Counted from the first letter of the stretch, positions 7,287-15,135 are shown. The stretch: 15,626 nucleotides of DNA from Planctomycetota bacterium (GCA_029259675.1 JAJDES010000258.1:1-15626), one strand, 5' to 3'. Numbers and translations are program-made. The notes: generated from the sequence alone by a model not told the origin.

Positions 7287-9092
7287 ATGACACACTGCCG
7301 ATACGTTTGCGATACGTCTTTCCGACCGAGCTACGTCTTGGCTATTGCTCACGTCGGAATGCTGCTCAGTGCCTGCGGCGATGGCTCCACCTCGGCGGGG
7401 CAAGCATCCACCGCGAACTCCGTACAGGAATTGCTTTTGGAGGAGCGCACGAAGGAATCGGGCCTGCAGTTTGTGCATTGCCACGGTGGAATTGGAAACC
7501 GCGAACTTCCTGAAACGATGGGTGGTGGCGTAGCCCTGATTGATATCGAAAACGACGGTGATTGGGATGTCTGCTTTTCCCAGTCGGGGCCCATGCGACA
7601 GCCCGGTGGCGGTGAAATTCGAGTAGGCGCCGAGAATGAGCTCTTCGCCAACGACGGGAGTGGGCATTTCAGTTTTATTCCCGATGCAGCCGGTGCCGGC
7701 GACCCGGGCTACGGCCAAGGCCTGGCTGTCGGTGATTCCACGGGCGACGGCTTTGATGAATTGCTGTCGCTGAATTGGGGTCCCAACCGCCTGTACAGAA
7801 ACATGGCCGGTCGCTTTGTTGAGCAAACGGAAGGCGTGCGCCATGTGGATGAATGGAGCGTCTCGGCAGCATTTTTTGATGCCGACGGAGACGGCGATCT
7901 CGATCTCTATGTCGTGAACTATGTGGGTTCGCCTCCGGGATCGCATTTGAAACAAGGGCGTCCGGAGGGATTCCCCGCCTATCCGCACCCCGACAATTTC
8001 CAAGGTAAAGCGGATCGACTTTACTTCAACAACGGCAGCGGCAATTTCAGTCCGCCCGTTGGTCGAAAGACTTTCGGTTATCGCAAGTTTGCCGGCAAGG
8101 GGCTCGGTGTGGCTCCCACCGACATCAACCTTGATGGACACATCGACCTCTATATTGCCAACGACTCCACGATCAACTTTCTGTTTGAAAACAACGGCGA
8201 GGGAAAATTCAAAGACGTGGCTTCCAATCAAAATTCCGCGCTCAACGACGACGGTGCCACGGAAGCCGGCATGGGCGTGGATAGCGCGGATGTAGATGGA
8301 GACGGGGATTTTGACGTACTCGTCACGAATCTCTCCAACGAGACCAACACCTGCTACATCAACCGCCAATTCCGCGCTGATTTGGAGGGCGACATTCGAG
8401 AGGGCACAACGGGCTTCTCCGACCGCAGCGCGCGCATGGGCTTTGCCCAGGACTCTTATCTGATGGTTGGTTTCGGGGTCTTGCTCAACGACTTGAATCG
8501 CGACGGCTATTGCGATTTCATCGTCGTCAACGGACACGTAATGGACAATGTGGCGGAGATTTCCGACCAGTTCAGCCACGCCGAGCCCAATCAAATTTTC
8601 CTTGGGGACGGACGCGGCCGTTTTGAACAACTTGATTCGCGCAAGAGTGCCCCCGGGCTGGAGCGCATGACTGTTTCGCGCGGAATCGCCTCGGGTGACT
8701 TGGATCACGATGGAGATCTCGACTACGTCATCGGCGGCAACAACGAACCGGCGCAAGTGTTCTTCGGAGCCTTGCAAGGTGGCTCTTGGCTAAGTCTCGA
8801 ACTCATGGGGCCGCCCGGCAATCACCGCGGACTCGGGACGAGCATCTGGCTCGAATACGTGGACGGCAGCAATTCCCTGCACCGCATTGAAAGTGCTCGC
8901 GCCTACGCCAGCGCCAGCCAACCCATCTTGAACACGGGATTGAGAGCAGAGCTGCGAGCAATCGAACTGCTATGGCCGGGCGGTGCACGCGAACGCTTTG
9001 AAGATCTTTCGGACTTTGCAGGACACAAGGTCTTGCGCTGGGGAGAGGGCAGCGGCAACAACATCTCCAGCTTGGCGGCGGCCGAACAGTAA
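7287..9092 (+). CDS. CRTAC1-like FG-GAP/VCBS + ASPIC/UnbV lipoprotein (paralogue 2)
   Basis: A 601-residue paralogue of the protein encoded at 4975-6792. By eye, more than half of the residues match across the propeller, including the shared GELPETMGGGVA-type opening (RELPETMGGGVA), GDPGYGQG, SLNWGPN, GKGLGVAPTDI and EAGMGVDS. The signal peptide ends LLSAC, a textbook lipobox with Cys31; it lacks the twin arginines of paralogue 1. Seven calcium-loop segments run from DIENDGDWDV to DLDHDGDLDY, then an ASPIC/UnbV domain with WPGG at about 563-566. It probably arose by tandem duplication and then diverged. It has no TPR gene of its own, so it may share the partner encoded at 3917 or act alone. 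The long minus-strand frame opposite it is a shadow. Confidence 0.94.
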   Translation: MTHCRYVCDTSFRPSYVLAIAHVGMLLSACGDGSTSAGQASTANSVQELLLEERTKESGLQFVHCHGGIGNRELPETMGGGVALIDIENDGDWDVCFSQSGPMRQPGGGEIRVGAENELFANDGSGHFSFIPDAAGAGDPGYGQGLAVGDSTGDGFDELLSLNWGPNRLYRNMAGRFVEQTEGVRHVDEWSVSAAFFDADGDGDLDLYVVNYVGSPPGSHLKQGRPEGFPAYPHPDNFQGKADRLYFNNGSGNFSPPVGRKTFGYRKFAGKGLGVAPTDINLDGHIDLYIANDSTINFLFENNGEGKFKDVASNQNSALNDDGATEAGMGVDSADVDGDGDFDVLVTNLSNETNTCYINRQFRADLEGDIREGTTGFSDRSARMGFAQDSYLMVGFGVLLNDLNRDGYCDFIVVNGHVMDNVAEISDQFSHAEPNQIFLGDGRGRFEQLDSRKSAPGLERMTVSRGIASGDLDHDGDLDYVIGGNNEPAQVFFGALQGGSWLSLELMGPPGNHRGLGTSIWLEYVDGSNSLHRIESARAYASASQPILNTGLRAELRAIELLWPGGARERFEDLSDFAGHKVLRWGEGSGNNISSLAAAEQ

Positions 9093-9296
9093 GCGTTCAT
9101 TCTGTATTGCCGGCGCACGGCGGCCGTTGCATGCGAGCGCAAGGCTTATCCGCTGCGCTTGCCCCCTCGGCTCTTGGCCGAACTCCGGTGTTGGGCCGCT
9201 CAGGAATCGCGCAGCTTGAATGCGCATATCGAGTACGTTTTGCGCGACGCCGTGCGCAAGCGTTCGGGGTCGGATAGCGGCAAACAAAAGTAGGGA

Positions 9297-9324
9297 GCCC
9301 AAAACTCCAATTGGAGCTGTGGGC
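9297..9324. promoter_or_regulatory. Palindromic site, possible operator of the MFS gene
   Basis: CTCCAATTGGAG (9305-9316) is a perfect 12-bp palindrome. It is framed by GCCC (9297-9300) and GGGC (9321-9324), each four bases away, making a 28-bp two-fold symmetric element about 78 bases before ATG 9402. Exporter genes are often controlled by dimeric repressors binding such sites, but no regulator gene is adjacent. It could also be a terminator hairpin of the upstream gene, though no T-tract follows. Confidence 0.4.
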
Positions 9325-9389
9325 CCTTGCCTATTGCGAATGAAGGTACACGCTGACGAATGGAGCGCGCTCCGGGACTCGGTCGGCGC

Positions 9390-9395
9390 TATGGT
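9390..9395 (+). promoter_or_regulatory. -10-like hexamer TATGGT six bases before ATG 9402
   Basis: TATGGT, then GTGCGC, then ATG 9402. The spacing equals that at 3905-3917 and 14517-14529. It supports ATG 9402 as the start and a leaderless transcript. The -35 region is not recognisable. Confidence 0.35.
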
Positions 9396-9401
9396 GTGCG
9401 C

Positions 9402-10823
9402 ATGTTCGAAGTTCTGCGAAACCACCCCGAGTTTCGGCGCCTGTGGTATGCACAACTGGCGAGCAACACGGGCGACTGGCTCAGCCGCATTGCGGTTGTC
9501 TCCCTAATTGCCCGCTTGGGCGATCGGGAGTCCGTTCTGGGCATCGGCGCGCTCTTCGGCATCGAATTGGCCCTACGCATGTTGCCCTCGGCGGTTCTGG
9601 GCCCGATCGCGGGGCCACTTGCCGATCGCCTACCAAGGCGGGCCCTAATGGTGGTTTCGGACCTCCTGCGAGCGGCGCTCGTACTGGGCTGTTTGTTGGT
9701 GCAAGAGCGCGGAGACCTTCCGCTCCTGTATGTCTTGCTCGGCTCCCAAATGGGTGTCTCCATGTTCTTCGAATCCGCGCGTGCCGGCGCCTTACCGTCC
9801 ACGGTCGAGCCAGATGCCCTGCACGCGGCCAACGCTCTTTCGGCAGCAACCTGGAGCGCCATGTTGACCCTGGGAGCCATGTTGGGTGGTTTTTTGGTCG
9901 GACCGCTCGGCATCGAAGGCTTGTTCGTTTTGGACAGCGCCACTTACATCGTGAGCGCGTACTTCCTTCTGACTTTGCACCTGCCCCCGGTGCCGATACA
10001 AAGCGAACCTCTGCGCTGGTCGGCAATCCTGGGTTTGAAAGACCTGCGCCGCGGTTGGACTCATGTACGCAACATGGGTCAAGGCCCGGCCGTCATGGCC
10101 AAGAGTTTTTGGAGTCCTATCGGTGGAATGATCGTCATGCTTTCGGTGACCGCATCAGTTCGCTTTGGCGATGGCGGCGCCGGCGCCGGAGCGGAATTCG
10201 ACCCGGCAGACGCCGGTTACGCCATGGGTATCCTGTTCGCCGCACGCGGCATCGGCACCGGACTCGGCCCCATCTTGGCCAAGCGCTTGATCGGAAGCAG
10301 CGACCAAGAGCTTCAGTGGCAGATTTCCCTAGGCTTTGTGTTCGGTTCCCTGGGCTACATTTGCTTCGGGTTCATGGACACCCTTTGGCTGGCGGCGGGA
10401 GCCGTTGTGTTCGCTCACATGGGCGGCAGCACGCTTTGGGTTTCCTCCACAACGCTGTGGCAGAAGCACGTGCAAGATGCCTTCCGGGGCCGCGTTTTTG
10501 CCTGTGAGTTCTTCTTCCTAACGCTGCTGTTCTCAGCCTTCGGCTTGGCGAGCGGCTACCTCTACGACCACTTGCAAAGCGTTCCGAGCACGGTTTGGAC
10601 GTTGAGCCTGACCATTCTGGTCAGCGGTGTGCTGTGGACGTTGCTGGCAGCCAAGTTTCAACGCAGCGGCGCGGCACCCGCGGAGCCCGCACTGAAACTC
10701 GAGACCCCAGGTGCCTTCGACCCCTGCGCAGACGGCCCCGACGCTCCCCCGCTCGACTCCGCCCTGGGCCTGCACGAGCCGCTTGGGGACTGTTCCGAAG
10801 TCTCCGCCCCGAAAAACGGCTAA
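9402..10823 (+). CDS. MFS transporter, EntS/MFS_3-like exporter
   Basis: A 473-residue inner-membrane transporter of the major facilitator superfamily. The opening MFEVLRNHPEFRRLW followed by NTGDW is typical of the EntS/MFS_3 branch, which exports siderophores, drugs or other small molecules. A motif-A-like loop GPLADRLPRRALMVV lies between helices 2 and 3, and FRGRVFA lies in the second half. About twelve hydrophobic helices are visible. An in-frame ATG exists at 9360, but the 14 extra residues (ERAPGLGRRYGVR) are not family-like, so 9402 is preferred. The C-terminus has an unusual soluble tail of about 51 residues rich in Pro, Ala and Asp. The substrate cannot be told; no biosynthetic gene is adjacent. 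Confidence 0.92.
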   Translation: MFEVLRNHPEFRRLWYAQLASNTGDWLSRIAVVSLIARLGDRESVLGIGALFGIELALRMLPSAVLGPIAGPLADRLPRRALMVVSDLLRAALVLGCLLVQERGDLPLLYVLLGSQMGVSMFFESARAGALPSTVEPDALHAANALSAATWSAMLTLGAMLGGFLVGPLGIEGLFVLDSATYIVSAYFLLTLHLPPVPIQSEPLRWSAILGLKDLRRGWTHVRNMGQGPAVMAKSFWSPIGGMIVMLSVTASVRFGDGGAGAGAEFDPADAGYAMGILFAARGIGTGLGPILAKRLIGSSDQELQWQISLGFVFGSLGYICFGFMDTLWLAAGAVVFAHMGGSTLWVSSTTLWQKHVQDAFRGRVFACEFFFLTLLFSAFGLASGYLYDHLQSVPSTVWTLSLTILVSGVLWTLLAAKFQRSGAAPAEPALKLETPGAFDPCADGPDAPPLDSALGLHEPLGDCSEVSAPKNG

Positions 10824-10825
10824 TC

Positions 10826-10845
10826 GCGGCCTCTTGGAGGACCGC
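10826..10845 (+). terminator. Stem-loop immediately after the MFS stop codon
   Basis: GCGGCCTC (10826-10833), loop TTG, then GAGG-a-CCGC (10837-10845) form an eight-pair stem with one bulged A. It begins two bases after the TAA. No T-tract follows, so it is either a weak terminator or a 3'-end stabilising hairpin. Confidence 0.4.
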
Positions 10846-10944
10846 CCAGGGGGCTTTCAACCGCCTTTTGGGTGCCCCAATCGGTGAACTTCGGAATTTC
10901 TGGCGATTTCGTCATAACGCCGGCCGGCCCTTGGTGATGGCCCC

Positions 10945-10976
10945 CGTGTACCCAAAGAACCCTTTGGGTCGACACG
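10945..10976 (+). promoter_or_regulatory. Strong hairpin upstream of the propeller-S11 gene
   Basis: ACCCAAAG (10950-10957), loop AACC, CTTTGGGT (10962-10969) is a perfect 8-bp stem with a tetraloop. CGTGT (10945-10949) and ACACG (10972-10976) extend it by five pairs over a CG bulge. It ends 34 bases before ATG 11011. Without a T-tract it may be a 5' leader structure, or the end of the upstream transcript. Confidence 0.4.
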
Positions 10977-11010
10977 ACCGGCTCCCAGCGAGCCCAAGAC
11001 GAACATTGCC

Positions 11011-14000
11011 ATGAAATCTACCCTTCGACTCCACCAAGCCCAGCCCCCCGGCCGGCGAATGCTCCTGCGTTCAGCCATGGCCGCCGGACTGCTGGCATTC
11101 TGTGTGCCGGACAACTCCTCCGCCCACCTTTCCATCATTCGCCTCGGCCTCGAAAGTGCCGGTATTCCGGATAACGGAGATTACTTCGGTCGCGCCGTAG
11201 CCACCGGCGACTTCAATGGCGACGGCTTTGATGACCTGGCCACGGCCGCGCCCTTTGACGATGTCGCCGGAATGACCGGCATCATTCACGGTTCGGTAGT
11301 CATTAACTTCGGTTCCGAACACGGACTAACGCACGAAGGAGCCCAGCGCCTTACAAGTTTGCCTTTCGTCAATCAATCGTCGCTCCAGTTTGGGTCGGCC
11401 TTGGCTAGCGCCGATTTTGACGGAGACGGATATGGCGATTTGGTGGTCGGCGTACCCTACGCACATGTCAACGGTGTTGTGAATGCGGGAATGGTCTTCA
11501 TTTACAGGGGCGGCCCCAATGGCATCATTAACTTCCCGACCATTTACAACCAAAGTCATGTCGGTGGATCCATTGAGACGTCGGATCGCTTCGGTTGGTC
11601 TTTTGCGACCGGCGACCTGAACGCCGACGGGCACATTGATTTGGCCATCGGCTCACCCGGCGAAGATAGCTTTGCCGGGGCCGTATTCTGGATGAACGGC
11701 ACAAGCAACGGAATTACAAGTGTCGGAGCTGAATGGGCCAAGCAATCCAGCTACGGGGGCGTCAATACAACGGGTGACCAATTCGGCTACTCCGTCGCCA
11801 TTGGCCAAGTAGATGGCTTTTATGTAATCGGAGGGTCCAATCCGAGCGATTTGGTGGTCGGCATCCCCTACAAAGACTCGACTGGACTATTCGGTGGAGT
11901 CAACACGGGAGCCATTACTGTATTTCAAGCACTAGGCTCCAATGGCCCTTCACCTTCAACTGCGCAGACTTACACTCCGCTGAGCTTCGGGCTGACTTCC
12001 GCCAGCGGCACCAATAGCCGCTTCGGACAATCCCTGGCAATTGCCGAGTTCATGCCCGGCAACCTGTCGGAAATCATTGTCGGCCGCCCCGGACTGAACA
12101 GCAATCGCGGCGAGTTCGTTCTCTTGCAAGGCAACGTCGACAACCTGGGCTACATTTCTTCGCACGACTCGAGCGATTTCGGCATCACTCCGCGCGAAGG
12201 TGACAACTTTGCCCACGCCCTCGATGTCGGGGATTGGGACAACGACGGAGACCCCGATCTAGTAGTCGGCAGCTACGGACACACGCCTCCGTTTACAACG
12301 CTAAGCAGTGCCGGACGCGTGTACTTGTATCAAGACAACGGCACAACCATCACGGCGGACGAGCATTGGAATCAACCCGATCTTGGCGAAACGACTATCG
12401 AGAATTTCCTATTGGGATTCGCCGTCGCCTTCGGAAAGTTCGACGACACCGGGCGCGCCAACATCGCTGCGGGCGCTCCTGGAAGTTTTGGGCCGGGCCA
12501 AGTGCACGTGATCGCCCCTTGGCGCCAAGTAATGGGATTGCACTGCCGGACTTCGGTTGCACTCAACTGCGCCGATGAATTGGTTTTCTCTCAAAAGCCT
12601 TTTGAGCAGGTCTACTTGGCCAGTACGACCAAGACCATGACGGTGCTCTTGGCCTGCGAGCGAACGCAACTACCCACTTCTCACCCCAGCTACGTGAGCC
12701 CGAATGCCATCTATCAGGTACCCGCCTGGGTGGCCGACAACATTGGCGGCTCACAGTTCGACTTGATCGAGGGCGAGTTGATGACGCTCCAAAATCTAAT
12801 GGCCATGACCATGGCTGTATCCGGCAATGACTGCGCCTATGCCATTGCGGATTTGTTGACGGGCAGCAATGCCAATTTCATTGACGTCTACAATGTCGTT
12901 CCCGCCTTCATTGCGGAGATGAACAACCGAGCTGCGTCGCTTGGAATGACTTCCACGACCTTCACCAACCCGCCCGGTTTCTCGGGTGCCGTGCCCGAGT
13001 CCACGGCCTACGACATGGCGCTGCTCAGTCGCGCCGCGATGAAGAACCCGATGTTCGCCAACATTGTCGGCACGTCATCCTGGACCATCAACAGGGTCGT
13101 ACCCTTTGGATCCGTATACATCAACTTCACTGAAAACGTCAATCACTGGTTCGTGCCCCCGTTGAAGTCGATTTTGCCCGAAACCACCGGCATCAAGGGT
13201 GGTGGCACCGGCCCCGCCCAAGTCACGGGCGTGTATTCCGCGCGCGAAAAGAAGTTCCCCTGGGGCACTTCCATCGCAACGACTTTCTACACCCCGACCG
13301 GCGACGGCGAGTTCCTCTTGCCCGAGGGAGCAGCATTGCTGGGGCTCGGACTCGAAGAGTGCGACAGCGGGTTCTCCTATGCACCGGGCAGCAACGAACC
13401 TCTGGGTTGGCTGGAGAAACCCGGCATCGACGTTTCCATCAACAAGGAGTGGATCACCAAAGCACCGCCGCCGGACCCCGCGGGCCCGGTAACCAAAGTT
13501 GAGCTGTATCAGGAAGTGCAAGACGGCACGCCGACGATGCTGGAGCTTCAACTTGTGCGTCAGTCCGAAGTCGAACTGACTCCTCAGAAAACGGCCTTTT
13601 ATGAAGCCTTTGGTGTCGGTTCGCACAAGGGGATCATCATTATCAACGGGCACGATTCGCCGACCGCCAATTTGGAGATCTTCACCAACGCACCTGGCAA
13701 CCCCGAGTACAACCTCGTGCTCAAGCAAGGTGAGGTCGGAGAGATTCCGGCCGAAGTGCTTCAAAACCAAACCGGCTTCCAAATGCAAATCACGCACTTC
13801 GGTGGCGGCAGTCAAAAAGTCAAACTGCACATCACTGAAAACTACGGCGAGCAAAAAGTTTTGGGCGGCCCCGGCATGCCCAGCTCGGCTTCCGTTGATT
13901 TCTATCGCAACAGCCCCGACGTTGTCGAGCACATGGTCACGGCCAAAATCATTGGTCAAGATCCGAACCCGGCACACACGGTCGGCTTGGTGCTGCGCGG

Positions 14001-14412
14001 CGGCAGTGACAACTACGTCTACGAGCCCTGCCGCGCAGAGGTTACGGAGTACGGGCAAGGTTGGCCCGGGCGTCACGGCGTGCCGACATTGTCCACCGAC
14101 AACTTGCCCTATGTTGGAGGAGAGTTCAGCTTTGAAATGGGCAACTCCCTGCACGAAGACACCGTCGGCTGGTGGGCTGTGGGCACGAAGCCGATCAGCT
14201 TCCAAACAAATTTGGGTGGAATCCTGCATCTCAACCCCTTGTTGGTCTTGCCCATCAACATCCCCAAGAACGGGCTGCAGGTTCTTTATCAGACTCCGAA
14301 CGATCCCTCGTTGTGTGGAATCTCGTTCTATCACCAAGTTGTCATGTCCGACCCCGATGCGAGTGACGGACTCTCGTTCTCGCGCGGGATGCAAGTGAAG
14401 GTCGGACTGTAG
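11011..14412 (+). CDS. Secreted FG-GAP seven-repeat propeller fused to a D-Ala-D-Ala carboxypeptidase (S11)-like domain
   Basis: A 1133-residue exported protein. The signal peptide has R15-R16-M-L-L-R, twin-arginine-like, a hydrophobic core and likely cleavage near SSA-H39. Residues about 57-505 hold seven integrin-type FG-GAP repeats. Calcium loops are canonical in repeats 1 (D67), 2 (D135), 3 (D202) and 6 (D408) and degenerate in 4, 5 and 7. Residues about 510-765 match peptidase S11: ASTTK with S538 and K541 (SxxK), SGND at 604-607 (SxN), then MNNRAASLGMTSTTFTNPPG. The KTG box reads K729-G-G, so the usual Thr/Ser is Gly. S11 enzymes trim the terminal D-Ala of peptidoglycan stem peptides. 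Residues about 770-1133 are beta-rich and unassigned. The last 80 or so residues (LGGILHLNP, PNDPSLCGISFYHQ) resemble a C-terminal module I recall from large secreted planctomycete-type proteins. Activity is uncertain. Confidence 0.92.
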   Translation: MKSTLRLHQAQPPGRRMLLRSAMAAGLLAFCVPDNSSAHLSIIRLGLESAGIPDNGDYFGRAVATGDFNGDGFDDLATAAPFDDVAGMTGIIHGSVVINFGSEHGLTHEGAQRLTSLPFVNQSSLQFGSALASADFDGDGYGDLVVGVPYAHVNGVVNAGMVFIYRGGPNGIINFPTIYNQSHVGGSIETSDRFGWSFATGDLNADGHIDLAIGSPGEDSFAGAVFWMNGTSNGITSVGAEWAKQSSYGGVNTTGDQFGYSVAIGQVDGFYVIGGSNPSDLVVGIPYKDSTGLFGGVNTGAITVFQALGSNGPSPSTAQTYTPLSFGLTSASGTNSRFGQSLAIAEFMPGNLSEIIVGRPGLNSNRGEFVLLQGNVDNLGYISSHDSSDFGITPREGDNFAHALDVGDWDNDGDPDLVVGSYGHTPPFTTLSSAGRVYLYQDNGTTITADEHWNQPDLGETTIENFLLGFAVAFGKFDDTGRANIAAGAPGSFGPGQVHVIAPWRQVMGLHCRTSVALNCADELVFSQKPFEQVYLASTTKTMTVLLACERTQLPTSHPSYVSPNAIYQVPAWVADNIGGSQFDLIEGELMTLQNLMAMTMAVSGNDCAYAIADLLTGSNANFIDVYNVVPAFIAEMNNRAASLGMTSTTFTNPPGFSGAVPESTAYDMALLSRAAMKNPMFANIVGTSSWTINRVVPFGSVYINFTENVNHWFVPPLKSILPETTGIKGGGTGPAQVTGVYSAREKKFPWGTSIATTFYTPTGDGEFLLPEGAALLGLGLEECDSGFSYAPGSNEPLGWLEKPGIDVSINKEWITKAPPPDPAGPVTKVELYQEVQDGTPTMLELQLVRQSEVELTPQKTAFYEAFGVGSHKGIIIINGHDSPTANLEIFTNAPGNPEYNLVLKQGEVGEIPAEVLQNQTGFQMQITHFGGGSQKVKLHITENYGEQKVLGGPGMPSSASVDFYRNSPDVVEHMVTAKIIGQDPNPAHTVGLVLRGGSDNYVYEPCRAEVTEYGQGWPGRHGVPTLSTDNLPYVGGEFSFEMGNSLHEDTVGWWAVGTKPISFQTNLGGILHLNPLLVLPINIPKNGLQVLYQTPNDPSLCGISFYHQVVMSDPDASDGLSFSRGMQVKVGL

Positions 14413-14452
14413 GTCCAAAACCCTCATTTGGAGATTGGGAGAACGTGGAAAG

Positions 14453-14480
14453 CGGGGGCGCTCTGAAAGGGGCGCCCCCG
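14453..14480 (+). terminator. Intrinsic terminator of the propeller-S11 gene
   Basis: CGGGGGCGC (14453-14461) and GCGCCCCCG (14472-14480) form a perfect 9-bp GC stem with a 10-base loop, followed by TTTATAT. It lies 40 bases after the stop at 14412. It isolates the sigma factor gene and argues that sigma translation starts downstream of it. Confidence 0.75.
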
Positions 14481-14493
14481 TTTATATGTATTG

Positions 14494-14522
14494 GGAACAT
14501 CGCCCCGACAATCCGCTATCTT
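14494..14522 (+). promoter_or_regulatory. Promoter of the ECF sigma gene, with a GGAAC box
   Basis: GGAAC (14494-14498) is the core of many ECF -35 elements. It lies 18 bases before TATCTT (14517-14522), which is itself six bases before GTG 14529. The spacing fits an ECF-type promoter if the -10 begins near CTATC, so autoregulation is possible. A housekeeping reading with only a TANNNT -10 is also possible. Confidence 0.4.
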
Positions 14523-14528
14523 GTGGGG

Positions 14529-15119
14529 GTGTCGAACGAATCCTTAGAACTCGTACAGCGCTTGGCCAATGGAGACCAAGAGGCGCTCGAACCCCTCTTG
14601 AAAAGGCATTTGCCGGGCCTGCGCGCGTGGGTGCGCATGCAGGCGGGCGGCAGCATGCGCGCCGTGGAATCCCATTCTGACCTGTGTCAATCGGTTTGCC
14701 GTGAAGTGCTCGAGAAAGTCGATCGTTTTCGCTACGAGGGAGAGGGAGCCTTTCGGCATTGGCTGTACACGACCGCAACGCGCAAGATCCGCAACAAGCA
14801 GAAGTTTTGGCTAGCTCAAAAACGCGACGCCATGCGAGCCGTGCCCTTGGACTCGAGCAAGTCCAATTACGATCCGGCTCTGCTGGATTGCTACGCTTCG
14901 ATGTGCTCCCCCAGCCAAGAAGCTATGGGTGCTGAAATGGCCGTTCGAATTGAAAAGGCATTTGCAGGCCTGAGCGAAGAACACCGCGAAGTCATTTTGC
15001 TCTCACGCGTGCTGCAACTGACCCAATCGGAAATTGCTGTGCGAATGGACCGCAAGGAAGGCGCCATACGAGCGCTGCTCTTTCGAGCCTTGGCAAACCT
15101 TGCCGATCGAATGGGCTAG
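14529..15119 (+). CDS. ECF-type RNA polymerase sigma-70 factor
   Basis: A 196-residue sigma factor of the extracytoplasmic-function type. Region 2 spans about residues 8-95, with DLCQSVCREVLEKVDRFR (51-68) and FRHWLYTTATRKIRNK (75-90), the core-binding and -10 recognition helices. Region 4 spans about 137-193, with LSEEHREVILLSR and a helix-turn-helix LTQSEIAVRMDRKEGAIRAL for -35 recognition. The frame is open from GTG 14445, but that start lies before the terminator hairpin (14453-14480) and adds non-conserved sequence, so GTG 14529 is chosen. No anti-sigma gene follows: the next gene is convergent. Planctomycetes encode many such stand-alone ECF factors. Targets are unknown. Confidence 0.94.
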   Translation: MSNESLELVQRLANGDQEALEPLLKRHLPGLRAWVRMQAGGSMRAVESHSDLCQSVCREVLEKVDRFRYEGEGAFRHWLYTTATRKIRNKQKFWLAQKRDAMRAVPLDSSKSNYDPALLDCYASMCSPSQEAMGAEMAVRIEKAFAGLSEEHREVILLSRVLQLTQSEIAVRMDRKEGAIRALLFRALANLADRMG

Positions 15120-15135
15120 TCCTGTCGCGCGGTCC

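Larger units (their letters stand above)
9093..9401 (+). other. 309-base intergenic region before the MFS gene
   Basis: No credible gene is present: the frames here lack signal peptides, domains or hydrophobic pattern. The region holds one clear dyad (9297-9324) and a candidate -10 box (9390-9395), each listed separately. Nothing else was recognised. Confidence 0.5.

Noticed and set aside
7134..8777. 547-residue minus-strand open frame opposite CRTAC1 paralogue 2
   Set aside because: It mirrors the Asp/Gly-rich repeats of the real gene as Val/Ala/Ile-rich sequence, and has no signal peptide or domain. The plus strand is a clear family member.
9220..9507. Open frame across the intergenic region into the MFS gene
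   Set aside because: It overlaps the MFS start in another frame and shows no protein-like features.
13075..14427. 450-residue minus-strand open frame opposite the propeller-S11 gene
   Set aside because: Composition reflects the antisense of the plus-strand gene, and no recognisable domain or start signal is present.
14445..14528. Upstream GTG start for the sigma factor
   Set aside because: It precedes the terminator hairpin and adds 28 residues not typical of ECF factors. GTG 14529 follows a promoter-like element.
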